A stretch of 21,885 bases of DNA from an uncultured Acidimicrobiales bacterium (GTDB taxonomy: Bacteria; Actinomycetota; Acidimicrobiia; Acidimicrobiales; Iamiaceae), in NCBI GenBank assembly GCA_937926025.1, contig CALANQ010000266.1:1-21885 (forward strand), in the 5' to 3' direction. The stretch's first letter is position 1; every line of letters starts with the position of its first letter. Positions 7,357 to 14,956 of the stretch are shown piece after piece. The position numbers were made by a program, and so were the translations under genes. Below the pieces are notes generated by a model, which saw nothing but the letters and a program-made list of their open reading frames with translations, was not told the origin of the DNA and made no database searches.

Positions 7357-8103
7357 GCGGGGCCTCCGGTGGGCACGGTCTGCGGGGTGGCGATGAGGGC
7401 GGCGAGGGCCTCGGGGGCGTCGAGCTGGGCGGCGTTGCCGGCGGCGGGGACGACGGCGAGCTCGGCCCCGGCGAGGCGGACCAGGACGTCGGCGGCGGCC
7501 CTCGGGGCCGCTGCGCCCGCCGACGGTGACCAGGACGGGCCGCCCGTCGAGCGCGGCCACCTGGTCCGCGGTGGGGTCGAAGGCGGCGAAGGCGGCGATC
7601 TCGCCCCGCCAGCGAGCCGTCTGGGCCTGGGCCGACTGCTGGGCGGCGGGGGCGAGCGCCGCCCACGTGGGCTCGCCCATCACCGCCCGGACCACCTCCA
7701 TGGCCTCGGCCTCGCCGAGCGCGGCGCGGGCGGCGGCCGCCTGGAAGCGGACGTGCAGCTCGGGGGCGAGAGACCCCACGAGCGGCTCGTGGAGCACCAG
7801 CGCGCCGACCGCCGACGGATGGCGGATGGCGAGGCAGAGCCCCAGGGTGGCGCCGCCGCTCACGCCGACCAGCCGGGCACCGGCCGCCCCCACCTCGGGG
7901 AGCAGCCGGGCCAGCTGGTCGGCCTGTTCGGAGAGCGGCAGCGCCGACCCGTCCGGCCCGACCGGTCGTGCGAGGGCCACCACCCGGTGGCGGTCCTCCA
8001 GGAGCTCCGCCACGGTGGCGAAGGACTCCGGCCCGACCCCGACGCCGTGCAGCAGCACGACGACGGGGCCCTGGCCACGATCCAGCGAGACGGACGAGGT
8101 CAT
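7353..8103 (-). pseudogene. Alpha/beta hydrolase interrupted by a one-base frameshift
   Basis: From ATG 8103 the product reads as an alpha/beta-fold hydrolase: oxyanion segment VVVLLHGVG, nucleophile elbow GVSGG with Ser82, then HPSAVGALVLHEPLVG and RPVLVTVGG. After Glu201 the frame turns into an arginine/proline-rich nonsense stretch. One frame over, a sensible hydrolase tail appears (AAADVLVRLAGAELAVVP, then GNAAQLDAPEALAALI) and stops at 7353, giving a normal ATGA overlap with the next gene. Removing one base from the GGG run at 7499-7501 restores a 249-residue protein. Because of the shift, the sequence as given reads straight on into the next gene as one 441-codon frame. The repaired tail has Asn (about residue 223) where the family's catalytic His is expected, and no clear acidic triad residue follows RPVLVTVGG. 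It may be a real mutation or a sequencing error. The start is 10 bases after the lipoprotein stop. Confidence 0.7.
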
Positions 8104-8113
8104 GGGTCCGGGG

Positions 8114-9256
8114 TCAGCCGATCTTCCCGGTGACGCCCTCGACGAAGAAGTCCATCGTCTCGACCTCGTCGTAGGTGGGCTGCTCGCCCTCCTTGTAGAC
8201 GACCTTGCCGGACTGGTCCTTGACCGGGCCGGCGAAGGGCGAGCCGCCGTCGATGAAGCTCTGCTTGACCTCTTCGATCTGCGCCTTGGTCTCGTCGTCG
8301 ACCATCGTCCCGTACTTGGATTGGACGAACGGGTTGTCACCGGTCTGGAGGCCCACCCGGTAGTCGCCGTTGTAGGGGCTGTCCTTGAAGTCGCCGGCCA
8401 TCACCGTCTTCACGATGTCGGTGTAGAGAGGGCCCCAGTTCCACTCGGAACCGGTGATCCAGCCCTTCGGGGCCAGCTCGGAGGCATCGGCGTGGTAGCC
8501 GACCGACATGGCGCCGGCGGCCTCGGTGGCCTCGATGATGGTCTTGGTGCAGTCCTGGTGCTGGGTGATGACGTCGACGTCCTGGTCGAGGAGGGACTCC
8601 ACGGCCTGGGACTGGACCGACGGGTCGCACCAGCTGCCGGTGGCGATGGTGATGGTCTCGGCGTCGGGGTTCACCGACTGGGCGCCCAGGGTGAAGGCGT
8701 TGATGTTGGCCAGCGTCTGGGGGATCGGGAAGGCGTAGATGTAGCCGAGCTTGTTGGTCTTGGTGGCCTTCCCGGCCGCGATGCCGGCGAGGTACACCGG
8801 CTCGTACACGGTGCCGAAGTAGGTGCCGACGTTGTCGAGCTTGTTCTCGCCCTCGAGGCCGCCCTGGTGGACGAAGGTGACGTCGGGGTTCTTCTCGGCC
8901 ACGTTCTGGGCGAACTCGAGGTGCCCGTAGCTGGTGGCGAAGATCAGGTCGGCGCCCTGGTCGATCATGTCCTGCATGACCTGCTCGGACTCAGCGGTCT
9001 CGGGGACGTTCTCGGCCTGGAGGACCTTGACGTCACCGACCTCGGACTCCATGGCCTTGGAGCCCTCGTAGGCCGCCTGGTTGTAGCCGAAGTCGTCCTT
9101 GGGGCCGACGTAGATGAAGCCGACGGTGAACTCGCCGTCGTCCTTGGAGTCGCCGCCGGAGCCCGACGACGCGCTCTCGGCGGAGCCGCAGGCCGCCAAG
9201 GCGACCACGAGAGAGAGCCCGAGCAGCATGGCGAGGGCGCGGATGGGACGGGACAT
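8114..9256 (-). CDS. BMP-family ABC transporter substrate-binding lipoprotein
   Basis: A 380-residue exported solute-binding protein of the BMP (BmpA/PnrA) family, the external receptor of the importer encoded just upstream. A lipoprotein signal is plain: basic N-terminus, hydrophobic core LAMLLGLSLVVAL, lipobox LAAC with Cys23, then a Ser/Gly/Asp linker. Family blocks follow: VGFIYVGPKDDFGYNQAAYE, ADLIFATSYGH, AFPIPQTLANINAFTLGAQ, DVITQHQDC and GSEWNWGPLYT. BMP proteins often bind nucleosides or purine-like compounds; here the following genes point to biuret or a precursor, which is inference. The ATG at 9256 has AAGGAG 5 bases upstream. It is preceded by the largest gap in the operon (57 bases), common where the binding protein is made in excess. 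Confidence 0.9.
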   Translation of the reverse strand: MSRPIRALAMLLGLSLVVALAACGSAESASSGSGGDSKDDGEFTVGFIYVGPKDDFGYNQAAYEGSKAMESEVGDVKVLQAENVPETAESEQVMQDMIDQGADLIFATSYGHLEFAQNVAEKNPDVTFVHQGGLEGENKLDNVGTYFGTVYEPVYLAGIAAGKATKTNKLGYIYAFPIPQTLANINAFTLGAQSVNPDAETITIATGSWCDPSVQSQAVESLLDQDVDVITQHQDCTKTIIEATEAAGAMSVGYHADASELAPKGWITGSEWNWGPLYTDIVKTVMAGDFKDSPYNGDYRVGLQTGDNPFVQSKYGTMVDDETKAQIEEVKQSFIDGGSPFAGPVKDQSGKVVYKEGEQPTYDEVETMDFFVEGVTGKIG

Positions 9257-9313
9257 GGATGCTCCTTGGGAACGGTGGGGTTGGTTGGTTGGGGGACGGT
9301 GGGCGGTCCGGCG
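9257..9313 (-). other. C-rich intercistronic leader before the lipoprotein gene
   Basis: A 57-base gap between the second permease and the binding-protein gene. In the mRNA sense it contains the tandem CCAACCAACC flanked by CCC tracts; the opposite strand is correspondingly G-rich (9276-9306). It could be an unstructured mRNA segment for processing or Rho loading, but nothing in it is diagnostic. It includes the AAGGAG ribosome site at its end. Confidence 0.35.
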
Positions 9314-10213
9314 CTAGGACTCGAAGACCTTCTCGAGCGCCGCGGGACCGCCGTGGATGCGGCGCCGGCTCAGCAGGGCGAGCACCACGAGGACCAGCAC
9401 GTAGGGCAGGGACTGCAGGATGTACTGCGAGATGTCCGAGCCCTGGGCCTGGAGGTAGAGGTTGAGGGCGATGGCGCCGCTGAACAGGTAGGCGCCGAGC
9501 ATGAGCTTGTAGGGGACCCAGCCGGCGAAGATCACGAGGGCGACGGCGACGTAGCCCCGGCCGACGGTCATCTGCTCGGACCAGTTGAGGGTGGAGGCGG
9601 TGGAGAGCTGGGCGCCGCCGATGCCAGCCATGGCCCCGCCGAAGAGCACCGCGACCCATCGGACCCGGGTGGCGGACGTGCCGTAGATCTCCAGCACCTC
9701 GGGGCCCTCGCCGGCGGCCCGCAGCACCAGCCCGGCCCGGGTCCGCCAGATCACCCAGGTGAGGGCGGGCACCGCCAGGAACGACAGGTACGTGAGTGGG
9801 TCGTGCTGGAACAGGACCGGCCCGAGGAAGGGCAGCTTCGACAGCCCGGGGATGTCCCAGGTCTCCAGCGGCACCACCCCCTTGCCCACGTAGTCCTGCC
9901 CGAACAGGGCCGTGATGCCGATGCCGAGGAAGCTGACCACCAGGCCCATGGCGATCTGGTTGGCGTTGCGCAGCAGCACCATGGCGGCGAAGACGGCGGA
10001 GAGGGCGAGGCCCGCCAGCATCCCGGCGGCCACGCCGATCCACGGGTTGCCGGTCTGGATGCCCACCGCGTAGGCGGCGAGCGCCCCGCAGAGCATCGAC
10101 CCCTCGGTGCCGAGGTTGATGACCCCGGACCGCTCGGCCACGATCTCGCCGAGGCCGGCGAACACGATGCAGGTGCCGCCGGCGACGGCTCCGGTGAGGA
10201 CTTGTTCGATCAT
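9314..10213 (-). CDS. ABC transporter permease (BMP/nucleoside-type, second subunit)
   Basis: A 299-residue integral membrane protein of the branched-chain/nucleoside permease superfamily that pairs with BMP lipoproteins (YufQ/NupQ-like). Multiple hydrophobic segments are visible. Characteristic motifs include AERSGVINLGTEGSMLCGA near the N-terminus, the coupling segment LRAAGEGPEVLEIYG with its conserved Glu-Gly-Pro, and GGAMAGIGGAQLS. ATG 10213 overlaps the previous permease's stop by one base (TGATG) with AAGGAG 5 bases upstream, so the two permeases are translationally coupled and likely form the heterodimeric channel. The stop is TAG. Substrate is inferred only from the operon. Confidence 0.9.
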   Translation of the reverse strand: MIEQVLTGAVAGGTCIVFAGLGEIVAERSGVINLGTEGSMLCGALAAYAVGIQTGNPWIGVAAGMLAGLALSAVFAAMVLLRNANQIAMGLVVSFLGIGITALFGQDYVGKGVVPLETWDIPGLSKLPFLGPVLFQHDPLTYLSFLAVPALTWVIWRTRAGLVLRAAGEGPEVLEIYGTSATRVRWVAVLFGGAMAGIGGAQLSTASTLNWSEQMTVGRGYVAVALVIFAGWVPYKLMLGAYLFSGAIALNLYLQAQGSDISQYILQSLPYVLVLVVLALLSRRRIHGGPAALEKVFES

Positions 10214-11328
10214 CAGGACTCCTTGGCGGCGGGCTTGGAGCCCCACCCGAGGACGGCGAACAGGACGAGGGCCATGAGGATGTTCACGGCGCCGCCGGAG
10301 AGCCCGGCGGAGATCTTGAGCCCGCTGCCGCCCACGGCGATGGCGCCGAGGATGAAGGCGGAGAGGATGCACTTGAGCGGGTCGTGCTTGGCCAGCCACG
10401 AGGCGAGGAAGCCGATGAACCCGACTCCAGCCAGCAGGCCGGGGCGCAGGCGGCCCTCGGTCCCGGCGATCTCGATCATCCCGCCGAGCCCGGCCATGGC
10501 CCCGCCGACGCACATGGCGGCCACCGACAGCCCGCCGACGGCCAGGCCCGCTCGCCTGGCCGCCGACGGGTTGCCGCCGATGACCCGCAGCTTGAAGCCC
10601 CACGTCGTGTACTTGAGGACCGCCCACAGCACGACGGCGGCGCCGATCGCCACGAAGATGCCGGGGTGGACCCGCTCGCCCCAGATGACCGGGAAGCGCT
10701 CGGGGCCGGTCATCTCCCGGGAGTAGGCCTGGCCGAGGCTGGCCGGGTCCTTCCAGGGCTCGAAGCAGAGCCAGGTGACGATGATGGCCGCGATGTAGTT
10801 GAGCAGCAGACTTGAGATGGCCTCGTTGGTGCGGGTCACCACCTTGAGCAGCGCCGGCAGCGCCGCCCAGGCGGCCCCGAGGGCGGCGGCACCCACGGCC
10901 ATCAGCACCAGGGTGAGGAACCCGGGCGCTCCCCCGTCGAGCTGGTCGGCCACGAGGATGGCGCCGATGGCGCCCATCAGCAGCTGGCCCTCACCGCCCA
11001 GGTTGAACAGCCCCGCTCGTGCGGGCACGGCGGCGGCCAGGGCCGCGAGGAGGATCGGCGTGGCCCGGATCAGCGTCTCCCCGATGCTGTCGGGCGTGCC
11101 CATCGCCGTCTTCCACATGGCCTCGAGCACCGGCCCGGGGTCGGCGCCCTTGGCGAGGAGGAACGCCGAGAAGATGACGATGGTGGAGACGATGATGGCG
11201 GCCCACCGGGCGACCACCCGGGGCAGCCGCTGGGCGAACGTGGGCTCGCCGCCGGTCTCCTCGGCGACGACCGGCGCGGGGTCCGGTGCGTCGTCGGTCT
11301 CGGACGGGGGTGCGTCGACGGCGGTCAT
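10213..11328 (-). CDS. ABC transporter permease (BMP/nucleoside-type, first subunit)
   Basis: A 371-residue membrane protein, YufP/NupP-like, the partner of the permease at 9314. About 35 hydrophilic residues precede the first membrane span (AAIIVSTIVIFSAFLLAKG). Family motifs: the large periplasmic loop, PARAGLFNLGGEGQLLMGA, RTNEAISSLLLNYIA, LRVIGGNPSAARRAG (coupling loop) and GGAMAGLGGMIEIAG. The ATG at 11328 overlaps the ATPase stop as ATGA, with GGGAG 7 bases before it. The ordered set ATPase, permease, permease, lipoprotein is the standard complete importer. Confidence 0.9.
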   Translation of the reverse strand: MTAVDAPPSETDDAPDPAPVVAEETGGEPTFAQRLPRVVARWAAIIVSTIVIFSAFLLAKGADPGPVLEAMWKTAMGTPDSIGETLIRATPILLAALAAAVPARAGLFNLGGEGQLLMGAIGAILVADQLDGGAPGFLTLVLMAVGAAALGAAWAALPALLKVVTRTNEAISSLLLNYIAAIIVTWLCFEPWKDPASLGQAYSREMTGPERFPVIWGERVHPGIFVAIGAAVVLWAVLKYTTWGFKLRVIGGNPSAARRAGLAVGGLSVAAMCVGGAMAGLGGMIEIAGTEGRLRPGLLAGVGFIGFLASWLAKHDPLKCILSAFILGAIAVGGSGLKISAGLSGGAVNILMALVLFAVLGWGSKPAAKES

Positions 11329-12932
11329 GCGGCTGCTCCCTGGAGCATGAGGCGGCCGATCGACTGGCGATCGGTCGTGGACGGATCGACCACGCCGGCG
11401 ACGTGGCCGTCGTGGAGGACGACGATGCGGTCGGACATGAGCATCAGCTCGTCGAGGTCCTCGGAGACCATGAGGACGCCGGCGCCGGCGGCCCGGCGTT
11501 CCAGCAGGAGCTTCTGCGTGGCCCGGACCGAGGCGATGTCGAGCCCCCGGCTGGGATAGGCGACGACGACCAGCTTCGGTTCGTCGACGAGGAACGTGCG
11601 GGTGAGCACGACGCGCTGGATGTTGCCGCCCGAGAGGGTGGCGACCTCCCGGTCGAGCGGTGCGAGGTGGAGCTTGTCGGCGATGTCAGTGTCGCCGACC
11701 ATGCGCCGGACCGTCCGCCAGTCGATGCGGGGGCCGGAGGTGGGCAGCGGCCGCCCGTTGAGGGCCAGGTGCTGGAGGATGGCGAGCCCGCCGACCACGG
11801 CGTCGTTCACCGGGTCCTCGGGCACGATGACCGCTCCGGCGTCGAGCGCCTTCTTGGGCTTGCCGCCCCGGCCGATGTCGGTGCCGCCGATGTGGATCTC
11901 GCCCTTGTCCAGGGGCAGCACGCCCAGCACGGCGTCGAGCAGCTCGCGCTGGCCGTTGCCGGACACCCCGGCCACGCCGACCAGCTCGCCGGGCTGGACG
12001 GTGAAGGTGATGTCCGCGATGCGGGCGTGGCCGTCGGGGCTCTTGGCGCTGACGGCATCGACCACCAGCGCCGGCTCGCCCGTCTGCGGCGGCTCCCGGT
12101 GGGCGGGCAGCGGCGGCGGGACGCTGCCGACCATGGCCTCGACGAGCTCGTCGTCGGTGAGCTCCCGTGGGTTGCCACCCGAGAGGACCATCTTCCCGCC
12201 TCGCAGGACCGTGGCCCGGTCCGCGACCGCCCGGGTCTCGGCCAGCTTGTGGGTGATGAGGGCGATGCCGAGGCCGTCGGACCGGAGCCGGTCGATGACC
12301 TTGAGGAGGGCGTCGACCTCCTGGGGAGCGAGGGCGCTGGTGGGCTCGTCGAGGATGACGACCTTGGCGTCCATGAGCAGCACCCGGAGGATCTCCACCA
12401 GCTGGCGCTCGGCGATGGAGAGGTCCCGCACGACGGCGTCGGGGTTGACCGCCAGGCCGTACTTCTCGGCGCCGTCGGCCACCCGCTTGCGGGCCAGCGA
12501 CCGCTGGTAGCGGCCCGACCCGCAGGCCAGGTCGACGTTCTCGGCGACGGTGAGCGCCGGGACCAGCCGCAGGTCCTGGAACACCATGCCGATGCCGGCG
12601 GCGCGGGCGGCGGCCGTGGACCCGAGCTCGATGGGCGACCCGTGCACCAGGACCTCGCCCTCCTGCGGGGTGTTCACCCCGTAGAGGACCTTCATCAGCG
12701 TGCTCTTCCCGGCACCGTTCTCACCCAGGAGGGCGTGGACCTCGCCGGCGTGGATGGAGAAGTCGACGGCATCGTTGGCCACCAGCGACCCGAACCGCTG
12801 GGTGATGGCCCGGGCGTCGAGGATCGGCGTCGCCGCCAGCACCGAGGCGTCGGCCAGGTGGGTCTCCACATCGGGGACGGGCCCGGTGAGGGTGGCGTCG
12901 ATGGCGGGTTCGGTCGGGGTGGTGTCGGTCAT
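11325..12932 (-). CDS. ABC transporter ATP-binding protein with two nucleotide-binding domains
   Basis: A 535-residue tandem ABC ATPase of the sugar/nucleoside importer type (NupO/RbsA-like) that powers the two permeases below it. Domain 1 (about 36-260): Walker A GENGAGKST (70-78), Q-loop Gln119, signature LSIAERQ (171-177), Walker B VVILDEPTSA (191-200). Domain 2 (about 275-535): the P-loop position reads GVSGNGQREL, lacking the GKS core; signature LSGGNIQ; Walker B region VVVAYPSRGLD without the catalytic Glu. An intact first site and a degenerate second site are normal for this family. A 37-residue Thr/Pro/Asp-rich leader precedes domain 1. The ATG overlaps the gntR stop (ATGA), tying transporter and regulator into one transcript; CGGAG lies 6 bases before the start. 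Confidence 0.92.
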   Translation of the reverse strand: MTDTTPTEPAIDATLTGPVPDVETHLADASVLAATPILDARAITQRFGSLVANDAVDFSIHAGEVHALLGENGAGKSTLMKVLYGVNTPQEGEVLVHGSPIELGSTAAARAAGIGMVFQDLRLVPALTVAENVDLACGSGRYQRSLARKRVADGAEKYGLAVNPDAVVRDLSIAERQLVEILRVLLMDAKVVILDEPTSALAPQEVDALLKVIDRLRSDGLGIALITHKLAETRAVADRATVLRGGKMVLSGGNPRELTDDELVEAMVGSVPPPLPAHREPPQTGEPALVVDAVSAKSPDGHARIADITFTVQPGELVGVAGVSGNGQRELLDAVLGVLPLDKGEIHIGGTDIGRGGKPKKALDAGAVIVPEDPVNDAVVGGLAILQHLALNGRPLPTSGPRIDWRTVRRMVGDTDIADKLHLAPLDREVATLSGGNIQRVVLTRTFLVDEPKLVVVAYPSRGLDIASVRATQKLLLERRAAGAGVLMVSEDLDELMLMSDRIVVLHDGHVAGVVDPSTTDRQSIGRLMLQGAAA

Positions 12933-13630
12933 CGGGTACTCCGGTCGAGCATGCGGGCGATCACGAGGGCGGCTCGCTCCTCCACCACGGACAGCGACTC
13001 GGCGAAGTGGCCGATGAGGCGCTGCTCCGCCAGCGGGATGTCCTCGCGGAGGAGGGCGTCGAGCACGGCGAGGTGCTGTTCGATGGTGAGCTCCACCCGC
13101 TCGGCGGTGAGGAAGTCCTGCATCCGCACGACCCGGATGCGCTCGTTCACCTTGTGGAGCTGATCCACCAGCGACTGGTTGCCGGCGGCGGCGGCGAGGC
13201 GCTCGTGGAAGTCCTCGTCCAGCAGGACGAAGTCGCCGTCGACCTCGTCATCGGCGGCGGGCGCGTCCATGTCGGCCCAGTCGGCCTGGAGCGCCCGGAC
13301 GAGGTCCTCGTCGTGGGTGGGCACCTTGTCCTCGGCCCGGCGCAGGGCGAAGCGCTCGAGGGCGAAGCGGATCTCGTAGAGCTCCGAGATCAGGTGGAGG
13401 TTGATGAGGGTGGGGCCGAACCCGCCGTCGGGCAGCCGCTCCACCAGGCCCTCCGAGTGGAGGCGGGACAGCGCCTCGCGGATGGGGGTGCGGGAGACCC
13501 CGATCTCGGCGGCGAGGCGCTCCTCGCCGAGGCGCGTCCCCGGCGCGAAGTCACCCTGGAGGAGCCGCTGCCGGAGCGAGTGGTAGGCCAGCTCGCGTCG
13601 GGTCGGTGTTGTATCCCGGCCTGTATACAC
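12929..13630 (-). CDS. GntR-family transcriptional regulator (FadR/FCD subfamily)
   Basis: First gene of the biuret operon and its likely ligand-responsive regulator. The N-terminal winged helix (about residues 12-72) has LRQRLLQGDFAPGTRL, then the recognition segment GVSRTPIREALSRL. The C-terminal FCD domain (about 80-225) shows likely metal ligands in DEDFHERL, EQHLAVLDAL and LIGHFAES. The frame is open from a TTG at 13639 but neither start has a ribosome site. I choose GTG 13630 because a putative -10 (TACGTT) would put the transcript start at or one base before this GTG, making a leaderless mRNA, common in actinobacteria. A perfect TGTATACA palindrome right after the start codon suggests autoregulation of the operon. 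The effector may be biuret, allophanate or a related ureide (inference). Confidence 0.85.
   Translation of the reverse strand: MYTGRDTTPTRRELAYHSLRQRLLQGDFAPGTRLGEERLAAEIGVSRTPIREALSRLHSEGLVERLPDGGFGPTLINLHLISELYEIRFALERFALRRAEDKVPTHDEDLVRALQADWADMDAPAADDEVDGDFVLLDEDFHERLAAAAGNQSLVDQLHKVNERIRVVRMQDFLTAERVELTIEQHLAVLDALLREDIPLAEQRLIGHFAESLSVVEERAALVIARMLDRSTR
13622..13629. promoter_or_regulatory. TGTATACA palindrome, putative GntR/FCD operator
   Basis: A perfect 8-base palindrome overlapping the start of gntR, inside otherwise GC-rich DNA. FCD-type GntR regulators often bind TGTATACA-like sites. A further TTGTAT half-site lies at 13609-13614. Its place at the predicted transcription start would let bound regulator block the operon promoter. 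Confidence 0.5.
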
Positions 13631-13637
13631 GCAGGTC

Positions 13638-13665
13638 AACGTAAGGATCAGCCGTGTACGGCCAA
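13638..13665 (-). promoter_or_regulatory. Candidate promoter of the biuret operon
   Basis: On the minus strand TTGGCC (13660-13665) and TACGTT (13638-13643) are separated by 16 bases, resembling -35 and -10 elements with the actinobacterial TAnnnT pattern. The start would fall at 13630-13631, on or beside the GTG of gntR. The imperfect inverted repeat GCCGTGTACGGC (13651-13662) lies between the two elements. Confidence 0.4.
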
Positions 13666-13806
13666 TTGCCCGAACGTGAGCGCTCGGCGTCGGTCACCTG
13701 ATGGGTTGCTGACAGTTCACCCTTCGTTCAGCACCCGCGACGTGCCCGTTCGCCTCTGGATCGCGCGCCCCGTGGCCGCACCGGCACCGAGGTTGTCGCG
13801 CCCCCG

Positions 13807-13812
13807 TAGCGT
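13807..13812 (+). promoter_or_regulatory. Candidate -10 element for the pirin gene
   Basis: TAGCGT fits TAnnnT and ends 7 bases before the pirin ATG, the spacing expected for a leaderless or nearly leaderless transcript. No convincing -35 box is visible. GGGGGG between it and the ATG could alternatively serve as a ribosome site. Confidence 0.35.
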
Positions 13813-13819
13813 GGGGGGC

Positions 13820-14860
13820 ATGAGCGCGACCGCTGAACCGGACACCACCGACCCCGTCCTGCAGGAAGTGCCGCTGGGGACCCAGTGGCCCACCATCGAC
13901 CCGTTCCTGTTCTGCGCGCACCACCTCGACCACTACCCGGAGGGCGACGGCGAGCTGGGCCCGGCCGCCACGTTCGAGGGGCGCGACATCGGCCAGGACT
14001 TCGCCGGGATCGACGGCTGGAACATGTACCACGGCGACCACGTGCCCGGGTTCCCCCAGCACCCCCACCGCGGTTTCGAGACGGTCACCGTGGTGCGCCA
14101 GGGCCTCATCGACCACAGCGACTCGCTCGGGGCCACCGCCCGGTTCGGCCGGGGCGACGCCCAGTGGCTCACCGCCGGCAAGGGCGTGGTCCACTCCGAG
14201 ATGTTCCCGCTGGTCGACGCCGACGGACCCAACCCGCTCCACCTGTTCCAGATCTGGCTGAACCTGCCCGCGGCCGACAAGTACGTCGACCCCTACTTCA
14301 CGATGCTCTGGGCCGAGGACATCCCCCAGCTGGAGGTGGTCGACGAGGCCGGGCTCACGGCCACGGTCACCGTGTACGCCGGGGCGCTGGCCGGACTCGA
14401 GCCGCTCGCTCCCCCGCCCAACTCGTGGGCCGCCCGCCCGGAGTCCGATCTGGCCATCTGGCACCTGGAGCTGGAGCCCGGCGCCACGTGGACGCTTCCG
14501 GCCGCCGCCGGCGCCGACACGATCCGCGTGCTCTACGTGTACGAGGGGGACGCCCTCGTGGAGGCGCACCCGCTGCGGGCCGACACCGGAGCGGTGGTCC
14601 GCTGCGACGAGCCGGTCCGGGTGACCGGCGGCACCGAGGGCGCCACGGAGATCCTGGTCCTGCAGGGCCGGCCCATCGGCGAGCCCGTGGCCCGCTACGG
14701 CCCGTTCGTCATGAACACCGAGCAGGAGATCCGCCAGGCGTTCGACGACTACCAGCGCACCCAGTTCGGCGGCTGGCCCTGGGACGACGACGCGCCCCAC
14801 CACGGCCCGGTGAAGGGCCGGTTCGCCCAGCACGCCGACGGGCGGGTCGAGGAGCGCTGA
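13820..14860 (+). CDS. Pirin family protein (bicupin)
   Basis: A 346-residue cupin protein of the pirin family, iron-binding proteins of which some have quercetin 2,3-dioxygenase activity and others act as regulators or redox sensors. The metal ligands are present in the first cupin: His81 and His83 in HPHRGFET, His125 and Glu127 in GKGVVHSEM. The RGFETVTVV and LHLFQIWLNLP blocks are typical, and the second cupin (about 200-320) is conserved in shape but lacks metal ligands, as usual. It is somewhat longer than the common 230-300 residues, with an added C-terminal tail containing EQEIRQAFDDYQRTQFGGWP, a tail also seen in many bacterial pirins. The start is ATG 13820; the open frame upstream overlaps gntR antisense and is not coding. 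Divergent from the biuret operon; a functional link is not evident. Confidence 0.9.
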   Translation: MSATAEPDTTDPVLQEVPLGTQWPTIDPFLFCAHHLDHYPEGDGELGPAATFEGRDIGQDFAGIDGWNMYHGDHVPGFPQHPHRGFETVTVVRQGLIDHSDSLGATARFGRGDAQWLTAGKGVVHSEMFPLVDADGPNPLHLFQIWLNLPAADKYVDPYFTMLWAEDIPQLEVVDEAGLTATVTVYAGALAGLEPLAPPPNSWAARPESDLAIWHLELEPGATWTLPAAAGADTIRVLYVYEGDALVEAHPLRADTGAVVRCDEPVRVTGGTEGATEILVLQGRPIGEPVARYGPFVMNTEQEIRQAFDDYQRTQFGGWPWDDDAPHHGPVKGRFAQHADGRVEER

Positions 14861-14915
14861 CCCGCTCCATGTGAGCTCCACCCGGCGTCCAAGGGCGGGC
14901 GCGGACCATCACGGT

Positions 14916-14931
14916 GCCGGGAGTCCCCGGC
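14916..14931. terminator. Small GC hairpin between pirin and MBL-fold genes
   Basis: GCCGGG and CCCGGC pair perfectly around an AGTC loop, 55 bases after the pirin stop. No T tract follows and such stems arise easily in GC-rich DNA, so terminator function is uncertain. Confidence 0.2.
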
Positions 14932-14956
14932 CTCCGTCCCCGCCCCTGGAGCACCC

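Noticed and set aside
9276..9306. G-quadruplex on the plus strand in the lipoprotein leader
   Set aside because: There are not four evenly spaced tracts of three or more G; several tracts are only GG.
7526..10726. Very long plus-strand open frame (1066 codons) opposite the ABC transporter genes
   Set aside because: It is antisense to well-recognised lipoprotein and permease genes; its translation is Gly/Val/Asp/His-rich low complexity, as expected from the antisense of GC-rich codons.
4401..13630. A cyanuric acid degradation cluster
   Set aside because: No cyanuric acid hydrolase (atzD), atzE, atzG or atzH is present in the window; only the biuret and allophanate steps are supported.
13007..13819. 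Upstream extension of the pirin frame across gntR
   Set aside because: It is antisense to gntR and low complexity; the pirin fold starts at ATG 13820.
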